DNA from: Sphingomicrobium sp.
Lineage (GTDB): Bacteria > Pseudomonadota > Alphaproteobacteria > Sphingomonadales > Sphingomonadaceae
Assembly (NCBI GenBank): GCA_036563485.1
Contig: DATCMI010000001.1
Span: 890,938-954,937 of the forward strand
Length of the DNA: 64,000 nucleotides
Reading direction: 5' to 3'
The notes under the pieces were generated by a model. The model ran no database searches. It saw only the letters and a program-made list of their open reading frames with translations, and had not been told where the DNA came from. The position numbers and the translations under genes are program-made. Position 1 is the stretch's first letter, and the number at the start of each line of letters is the position of its first letter. Positions 58,785 to 64,000 of this stretch are shown here, piece after piece.

Positions 58785-61292
58785 ATGATGGCGCCGCGTT
58801 CAGACGCTCACGTCCGGGCAATCCTCGGGCCGACCAATACCGGCAAGACCCACTTGGCGATCGAGCGAATGTGCGCCCATTCTTCGGGCGTCATCGGCTT
58901 CCCGCTCCGTCTCCTCGCCCGCGAAGTCTACGACCGTGTCGTCGGCATGAAGGGCGAGGCGCAGGTCGCGCTGCTGACCGGCGAAGAGCGCATCGTGCCG
59001 CCGCAGGCGCGCTATTTCCTCTGCACCGCCGAATCGATGCCCGTCGGCAATGAAGGCGAGGAGAAGCGCGAATTCGCCTTCGCCGCGATCGACGAGGCCC
59101 AGCTCGGCATCGATCCCGAGCGCGGCCACGTCTTCACCGACCGCATGCTCCGCGCCCGCGGCCGCGAGGAGACGTTGATCCTCGGTTCCGACACGCTGCG
59201 CCCGCTGATCCGCGAGTTGCTGCCCGAGGCCGAGATCGTCACCCGACCGCGCTTCTCGACTCTTCGCTATGCCGGCAGCGCCAAACTATCGCGCCTGCCG
59301 CCGCGCTCGGCCGTCGTCGCTTTCTCCGCCGAGCAGGTTTACGCGCTCGCCGAAATGCTGCGCCGGTTTCGGGGCGGCGCCGCCGTCGTCATGGGCGCGC
59401 TTTCGCCTGCGACCCGCAACGCACAGGTGGCGATGTTCCAGCGCGGCGAGGTGGACTATCTCGTCGCCACGGACGCCATCGGCATGGGACTCAACATGGA
59501 CGTCACCCATGTCGCCTTCGCCGGACTCGAGAAGTTCGACGGCCGCCGCGACCGCAGGCTGACCATCTCGGAAATGGCGCAGATCGCCGGCCGCGCCGGC
59601 CGCCACCAGAAGGACGGCACCTTCGGGACCCTCGGGCTCAGCGAAGAATCGGGCGGCTTCAGCGACGAGGAAATCAGCGCCATCGAGGAGCATCGATTCC
59701 GCCCGCTCGACTTCCTCTACTGGCGCAACGCTGCGCTCGATTTCACCGATGTCCGCTCGCTGATTGCCAGCCTGGAGATGAAGAGCGACGACCCCGTCCT
59801 TCGCTCCGCGCCCGAAGCGATTGACCTCGCCGTCCTGAAGCATGTCGCCGAGGACCCGGCGATCGCCGCCCGCAAGAGCGTCGCCGCCCGGCGCCTGTGG
59901 GCGGTTTGCGGCCTTCCCGATTTCCGCAAGGTCGGCCCGATGCACCACGCCCGCATGGTCCGCCGCGTCTTCAGCTATATCGAGGAAGGCGGCCACGTTC
60001 CCCACGAATGGTTCGCCGCCGAAGTGTCCCGCCTCGACAATATGAGCGGCGACATCGAAGCGCTCGCCGACCGCCTCGCGGGCATCCGCAGCTGGGCCTA
60101 TATCGCCCACCGTTCGGACTGGCTGAAAGAGCCGGCGAAATGGGCCGAACGCACCCGCGAGGTCGAAGCGCGCCTGTCCGATGCCCTCCACGAGCGCCTC
60201 ACCCAGCGCTTCGTCGATCGCCGCACCGCGGTGCTCGTCCGCGACATCGGCGCCCGCGGTGCCGATGCGCTTCCGGTCACCGTCGCCGCCGACGGCGAAG
60301 TCAGCGTCGGTCCCGAGCCGATCGGCCACCTGCTCGGCTTCGAGTTCCGCGTCGACCAAACGGCCCGACTCGCTGACAAGCGCCTGCTCCTGGCTGCCGC
60401 CGAGCGCCGCCTCGGCGATGAGCTCGACCGCCGCGCCAACGCGTTGATCGACGCGCCCGACCACGCCTTCACGCTCGCGGCCGATGACAAGGGCAGCCCG
60501 GCCCTGTTCTGGGATGGGCACCTGCTCGCCCGCCTCGCACCGGGCCGCTCCTTGCTGGAGGCCGCGATCCGCACCGCCCGCCCGCTTGACCGCCTGTCCG
60601 CCGACACCCGCGCCCGCCTGCGCGCCCGGCTCGAAACATGGGTGGACGCCCAAGTCGCCAGGCATTTAAAGCCGCTGCAGGTCCTCGCCGCTGCGGCCAC
60701 CGATGCGGCAAGCTCGCCGGGCGTCCGCGCGCTCGCCGCAATGCTCACCGACGCGGGCGGCCTGCTCCCGCGCAAGGCTGCGCTCGGCGCGATCGCCCAT
60801 CTCGAGCAGCCCGACCGCCAGGCGCTGCACGGCCTTCGCGTCCGCCTAGGCCCGCTCGACGTCTTCCTGCCGCCGCTGCTCAAGCCCGCCGCCCAGCAAT
60901 GGCGCGCGGCGCTGCTGGCCGTTCGCCAGAACCAGCCAATGCCCGTGATCCCGCCACCCGGCGCCGCAAGCCTCGGCGGCGATGCCGATCCGCGCGGCGC
61001 CGCGCTCGCCTATCGCCGCGCCGGCCGGATGTGGGTGCGTGTCGACCTTGCCGACCGCCTCGCCAGCCACGCCCGTCAGGTCCGCTCCGCCGGCGGCGAG
61101 GATCCGGTCAATGCCGAGCTCGCAACATCGATCGGCCTTGACCAGGAGTCGCTCGGGCGGCTGATGAACGACATCGGCTTCACTCGCGCCGGCGAAGCCT
61201 GGAAATGGCGCGGCCGGCGGCAGCAGCGGCCGGACAAGCCGTCGCGCCATTCCCACGCTTTCGCCGAACTTGCGAAGCTCAAGAAGCCGTGA
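58785..61292 (+). CDS. SUV3-like DExH helicase
   Basis: An 835-residue helicase of the mitochondrial SUV3 type, common in alphaproteobacteria. Motif I is GPTNTGKTHLA (residues 15-25), Ia GFPLRLLAREVYD, II FAAIDEAQLG (DEAQ at 103-106), and motif VI QIAGRAGRHQKDG. The C-terminal third, rich in Arg and Ala, contains RRRAGRM-like YRRAGRMWVRVDLADRLA and a final motif [15 protein letters not shown]. In mitochondria SUV3 unwinds RNA for degradation; a similar RNA role is inferred. Its stop overlaps the S4 gene start. Confidence 0.93.
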   Translation: MMAPRSDAHVRAILGPTNTGKTHLAIERMCAHSSGVIGFPLRLLAREVYDRVVGMKGEAQVALLTGEERIVPPQARYFLCTAESMPVGNEGEEKREFAFAAIDEAQLGIDPERGHVFTDRMLRARGREETLILGSDTLRPLIRELLPEAEIVTRPRFSTLRYAGSAKLSRLPPRSAVVAFSAEQVYALAEMLRRFRGGAAVVMGALSPATRNAQVAMFQRGEVDYLVATDAIGMGLNMDVTHVAFAGLEKFDGRRDRRLTISEMAQIAGRAGRHQKDGTFGTLGLSEESGGFSDEEISAIEEHRFRPLDFLYWRNAALDFTDVRSLIASLEMKSDDPVLRSAPEAIDLAVLKHVAEDPAIAARKSVAARRLWAVCGLPDFRKVGPMHHARMVRRVFSYIEEGGHVPHEWFAAEVSRLDNMSGDIEALADRLAGIRSWAYIAHRSDWLKEPAKWAERTREVEARLSDALHERLTQRFVDRRTAVLVRDIGARGADALPVTVAADGEVSVGPEPIGHLLGFEFRVDQTARLADKRLLLAAAERRLGDELDRRANALIDAPDHAFTLAADDKGSPALFWDGHLLARLAPGRSLLEAAIRTARPLDRLSADTRARLRARLETWVDAQVARHLKPLQVLAAAATDAASSPGVRALAAMLTDAGGLLPRKAALGAIAHLEQPDRQALHGLRVRLGPLDVFLPPLLKPAAQQWRAALLAVRQNQPMPVIPPPGAASLGGDADPRGAALAYRRAGRMWVRVDLADRLASHARQVRSAGGEDPVNAELATSIGLDQESLGRLMNDIGFTRAGEAWKWRGRRQQRPDKPSRHSHAFAELAKLKKP

Positions 61293-61585
61293 GGATCGAC
61301 CGCTTCCTCCACTGCATCCGCCTCGTGAAGAGCCGCACGCTTGCCCAAGGCGTGGTCGAAGGCGGCTATGTCCGCATCGACGGCAGGCGCGTCGAGAAAG
61401 TCAGCGAGGAAGTGCGCATCGGCAGCGTCGTCGCGCTGCCCCTCCACGGCCAAGTCCGCATCCTCAAGGTCCTCAGCCTTCCCGAGCGCCGCGGCCCCGC
61501 CGCGGAAGCGCGCGCCTGCTACGAGGAATTGACGGAGGCAGCGCCGCGACTTAGCGAACCCGCAAAGGGAGCCGCTCACTCATGA
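61289..61585 (+). CDS. RNA-binding S4-domain protein (Hsp15-like)
   Basis: A 98-residue protein from GTG 61289 ([20 protein letters not shown]). The S4 fold is followed by [20 protein letters not shown] and [20 protein letters not shown]. Hsp15-type proteins rescue stalled large ribosomal subunits; helicase and S4 together suggest RNA or ribosome work. It overlaps both the helicase (TGA/GTG) and fdxA (ATGA). Confidence 0.9.
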   Translation: MRIDRFLHCIRLVKSRTLAQGVVEGGYVRIDGRRVEKVSEEVRIGSVVALPLHGQVRILKVLSLPERRGPAAEARACYEELTEAAPRLSEPAKGAAHS

Positions 61586-61920
61586 CCTATGTCGTCACCG
61601 ACGCCTGCATCCGCTGCAAATATATGGACTGCGTCGAGGTCTGCCCCGTCGACTGCTTCTACGAGGGCGAGAACATGCTCGTCATCAACCCCAACGAGTG
61701 CATTGACTGCGGCGTGTGCGAGCCGGAATGCCCCGCCGAAGCCATCCTCCCGGACACGGAGAGCGGCCAGGAAAAGTGGCTCGAGCTCAATGCCACCTAT
61801 TCGGCGGAATGGCCGAACATCACCCGCAAGAAGGACAGCCCCGCCGACGCCGACGAGCACAAGGGCGAGGAAGGCAAGTTCGACAAATATTTCACGCCCG
61901 ACCCCGGCACCGGCGACTAA
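61582..61920 (+). CDS. fdxA: 7Fe-8S ferredoxin FdxA
   Basis: Small electron carrier with one [3Fe-4S] and one [4Fe-4S] cluster. The 112-residue protein has the cysteine pattern [17 protein letters not shown] (Cys9, 12, 17, 21, 25) and [12 protein letters not shown] (Cys40, 43, 46, 50), followed by the longer C-terminal half with [20 protein letters not shown] that marks FdxA. In many alphaproteobacteria fdxA precedes carD; here it is followed by repeats instead. It depends on the Suf machinery encoded at 12.7-18.5 kb. Confidence 0.96.
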   Translation: MTYVVTDACIRCKYMDCVEVCPVDCFYEGENMLVINPNECIDCGVCEPECPAEAILPDTESGQEKWLELNATYSAEWPNITRKKDSPADADEHKGEEGKFDKYFTPDPGTGD

Positions 61921-61940
61921 GTCAGCGCATCAGCTAGCGC

Positions 61941-62019
61941 CGTCATTGCGAGGCTCCGCAAGGAGCCGCGGCAATCCAGCGGCGCGACACTGGATTCCTT
62001 CGCTGCGCTCGCAATGACG
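61941..62019. repeat. Dispersed palindromic repeat, GTCATTGCGAG type
   Basis: A 79-bp element with perfect 12-base ends CGTCATTGCGAG (61941-61952) and CTCGCAATGACG (62008-62019). It contains nested hairpins: GGCTCC-gcaa-GGAGCC (61952-61967) and AATCCAG/CTGGATT (61973-61996). The type is a widespread dispersed repeat of proteobacteria and is unrelated to the one in sufC. It fills the space between fdxA and mipA. Confidence 0.85.
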
Positions 62020-62042
62020 CGCGATCCAGGGCTTTGGAAAAA

Positions 62043-62090
62043 CCGCTCATCCTGAGTGGCCGCGCAAGCGGCGTATCGAAGAATCAGCGC
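62043..62090. repeat. Second palindromic repeat of the cluster, overlapping the mipA stop
   Basis: The stretch beginning CCGCTCATCCTGAGTGG contains the hairpin GCCGC-gcaa-GCGGC and ends GTATCGAAGAATCAGCG; outer bases pair imperfectly. It is another common dispersed repeat type (CATCCTGAGT..TATCGAAG). The mipA stop codon at 62084-62086 lies inside it, so the repeat supplies the last residues or the 3' end of that gene. Confidence 0.75.
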
Positions 62091-62863
62091 TTGATCGTAA
62101 ACGTATAATTTAGCCCGGCGCCGACCGACACCTGGTTGCGCGACCCCAGCTCGCGGACGATCGGCGACTTGGCCGCATCGCCGACCAGCCGCTCGTAGCG
62201 GGCGAAGCCGAACATGCCCCAGCGCGGGTTGAACTGCAGCGAAAGCCCGCTCGCCATCGCGACGCCATGGACTCCGCCGCCTGGCTGGTAAGCCGGCAGG
62301 CCGCTCGCCAGCGCCGCAACCGGAGTCACGCCGAAATAGGCTCGCTGATACTTCTTGTCCGAAAACAGCAGCCGCGGGCCTACCGAGAAGACATATTTGT
62401 CTCCGTCGCGCCACACGTGATCGGCGCCGATCTGGCCGACCAGCCCTTCATGGCCGCCGAGCCCCTTCACCAGCTCGCCCCGAAGATGAAGCGACCGGTT
62501 GATCTCATAGCTTGCGAACGCACCCGCTTCGAAGGTCCGCTTCACCTTGCCGAGCGGCGCGCCGACATCCGAGTCCTTGCGGGCGTTTGAGAGGCTGGCG
62601 GCGGGGCCGAACTTGAACCCGCCCGTCGAGACGACGGGGATGCCGAACCGGTAATCAGGCGCTTCGAAGCCAAACTCGTTGCTGCCGCGGTCGATGTCGA
62701 CGTCCCATAGCGGGCCCACTTCCATCTTGTCGGAGCCGACGAAGTCCGGCCGCAGCTGCGCGCCGGCACCGACGCGAACGCGGATGTCCTTGCGTTCCTG
62801 CGCCAGGGCCGGGGTCCAGGCCGGCGCCAACGCCACGGCCGCGATCAAAAGCTTCTTCATCAT
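62084..62863 (-). CDS. MipA/OmpV-family outer-membrane protein
   Basis: A 259-residue outer-membrane beta-barrel. ATG 62863 with GGGCGAG upstream starts a signal peptide (MMKKLLIAAVALAPAWTPALA). Barrel-type alternating strands follow, e.g. IRVRVGAGAQLRPDFVG, YRFGIPVVSTGGFKFGPAAS and YVFSVGPRLLFSD, ending SVGAGLNYTFTIKR. MipA was named for an interaction with a peptidoglycan transglycosylase in E. coli; the role in other bacteria is uncertain. The terminal Arg after the last strand is unusual and derives from the repeat. Confidence 0.88.
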   Translation of the reverse strand: MMKKLLIAAVALAPAWTPALAQERKDIRVRVGAGAQLRPDFVGSDKMEVGPLWDVDIDRGSNEFGFEAPDYRFGIPVVSTGGFKFGPAASLSNARKDSDVGAPLGKVKRTFEAGAFASYEINRSLHLRGELVKGLGGHEGLVGQIGADHVWRDGDKYVFSVGPRLLFSDKKYQRAYFGVTPVAALASGLPAYQPGGGVHGVAMASGLSLQFNPRWGMFGFARYERLVGDAAKSPIVRELGSRNQVSVGAGLNYTFTIKR

Positions 62864-62932
62864 CTCGCCCAAACAGCCTTTGTGGAACTTGGTTGCACCT
62901 GCGTATCGGTTTCTAGACCCAAAGACCACGCT

Positions 62933-64000
62933 TCAGCGCCGCTCCATCAGCTTTTCGACGATCAGCTCGGCCGCCTGTTCGGCGCTGAGCTTGGTCGTGT
63001 CGATATGGATTTCCGCCTGTTCGGGCGGCTCGTACGGGCTGTCGATCCCGGTGAAATTCTTGATCTCGCCGGCCCGCGCCTTGGCATAGAGCCCCTTCAC
63101 GTCGCGCTTTTCGGCTTCGGCGATCGGCGTGTCGATGAACACTTCGATGAACTCGCCGTCGGGAAGCATCTGACGGACCATCTCCCGTTCGGCCCGGAAG
63201 GGCGAGATGAAGGCCGTCAGCACGATCAGGCCGGCGTCGGCCATCAGCCGCGCGACCTCGCCCACGCGGCGGATATTCTCGATCCGGTCGGCTTCGGTGA
63301 AGCCGAGGTCGCGGTTGAGCCCGTGGCGGACATTGTCGCCGTCGAGCAGGAAGGTGTGCCGCCCGCGCGCCGCAAGTTTGGTCTCGACGAGGTTGGCGAT
63401 GGTCGACTTGCCCGCGCCCGACAGGCCGGTGAACCACAGCACCGCCGGCTTCTGGCCCTTGAGCGCCGCATGGGTGTCGCGCCCGACGTCGAGATGCTGG
63501 CGGTGGATGTTCATGGCGCGGCGGAGCGCGAAATGGAGCATGCCGCAGCCGACGGTGGCATTGGTCAGCTTGTCGATCAGGATGAAGCCGCCGAGCGCCT
63601 TGTTCGGGCTCGTGCCTTCCACCGCATAAGGTTCGAACACGATCTCGCGGTCGGTCGCGATCTCGGCGACGCCAATACCGTTCAGCGCCAGCCGCTTGGT
63701 CGCGAGATGTTCGAGCGTGTTGACGTTGATCTCGTACTTCGGCTCCTGGACCGTTGCCGTGACGGTCTGCGTGCCGATCTTCATCCAATAGCCGCGGCCC
63801 GGAAGCAGCTCCTCATCGGCCATCCACACGATCGTGGCTTCGAACTGGTCGGAAACTTCGGGCGGGTCGCCGGCGGCTGCAATGACGTCGCCGCGTGAGC
63901 AATCCACCTCGTCGGTGAAGGTGACCGTCACGGACTCGCCCGCGGTCGCCTCGGTGAGGTCGCCGGTCAAGGTGACGATCCGGTCGATATGCGTCGTGCG
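62933..64000 (-). CDS. cysNC: CysNC: sulfate adenylyltransferase large subunit fused to APS kinase, 5' end missing
   Basis: Sulfate activation enzyme; the window holds the last 356 codons. Positions 64000-63530 encode the C-terminal beta-barrels of CysN ([60 protein letters not shown]). They are joined to an APS kinase with P-loop [45 protein letters not shown] and [13 protein letters not shown], ending at 62933. The kinase makes PAPS for assimilation or sulfation. The GTPase domain and cysD would lie to the right. It is 69 bp upstream of mipA on the same strand. Confidence 0.96.
   Translation of the reverse strand, partial: RTTHIDRIVTLTGDLTEATAGESVTVTFTDEVDCSRGDVIAAAGDPPEVSDQFEATIVWMADEELLPGRGYWMKIGTQTVTATVQEPKYEINVNTLEHLATKRLALNGIGVAEIATDREIVFEPYAVEGTSPNKALGGFILIDKLTNATVGCGMLHFALRRAMNIHRQHLDVGRDTHAALKGQKPAVLWFTGLSGAGKSTIANLVETKLAARGRHTFLLDGDNVRHGLNRDLGFTEADRIENIRRVGEVARLMADAGLIVLTAFISPFRAEREMVRQMLPDGEFIEVFIDTPIAEAEKRDVKGLYAKARAGEIKNFTGIDSPYEPPEQAEIHIDTTKLSAEQAAELIVEKLMERR

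Noticed and set aside
1-64000. tRNA, rRNA, CRISPR arrays, insertion sequences, prophage and replication origin
   Set aside because: Looked for T-loop motifs, regular spaced repeats, transposase or integrase proteins and DnaA-box clusters; none was convincing. A covariance-model search would be decisive for RNAs.

Overview
The window is high-GC (about two thirds G+C by eye), densely packed DNA, with many genes joined by ATGA/TGATG start-stop overlaps. It looks like a chromosomal segment of a sphingomonad-type alphaproteobacterium (Sphingomonas/Sphingomicrobium-like). Support comes from the suf operon headed by an Rrf2 regulator, the helicase-S4-ferredoxin trio, a CysNC fusion, egtB-egtD, a MipA porin and, above all, dispersed palindromic repeats with the core TGAGCTTGTCGAA/TTCGACAAGCTCA. 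No rRNA, tRNA, CRISPR array, prophage or insertion sequence was recognised. No gap between genes exceeds about 200 bp.

Layout. 1-5000: 5' part of thrS (minus), a divergent membrane protein/XRE pair with a palindromic operator candidate, an exported hydrolase, an aldo/keto reductase and an SGNH hydrolase. 5000-12600: hydrolase, TPR protein and the glyoxalase pair gloA-gloB; a lipoprotein; then minus-strand acyl-CoA synthetase, gamma-glutamyltransferase and pyrD. 12660-18530: complete suf operon (Rrf2 regulator, sufB, DUF1330 gene, sufC, sufD, sufS, sufT-like, sufA). 18570-33350: mostly housekeeping genes, including an autotransporter-like subtilase, dapD, galU, gluQRS, a cobalamin adenosyltransferase, egtB-egtD (ergothioneine), folD and marC. 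33350-44320: an 11-kb envelope-glycosylation locus with three polytopic GT-C-like proteins, an ArnT-like transferase, a dolichol-phosphate-mannose-synthase-like GT2, two GtrA proteins, a methyltransferase and a UDP-galactopyranose-mutase-like flavoprotein. 44470-55050: EF-hand protein, cyclopropane-fatty-acid synthase, MpaB-type oxygenase, rlmN, an NfrB-like GT2 with a frameshifted NfrA-like partner, TauE/SafE exporter and a HerA-type ATPase. 55140-64000: DUF305/LVIVD protein with a Met/His-rich linker, M23 peptidase, SUV3-like helicase, S4 protein, fdxA, a cluster of repeats, mipA, and the 3' part of cysNC.

The most striking observation is that an 87-bp palindromic repeat lies inside sufC, in frame. 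It adds 29 residues between the Walker A and Q-loop regions; removing it exactly restores an ordinary-looking SufC. A second copy separates sufC from sufD and abuts the sufD start. In both copies the hairpin stems differ by paired, compensatory changes. This resembles the protein-coding palindromic elements described in Rickettsia. The second most interesting region is the glycosylation locus, where two GT-C-like paralogues share unusual luminal signatures and sit with a complete set of lipid-linked sugar handling genes.
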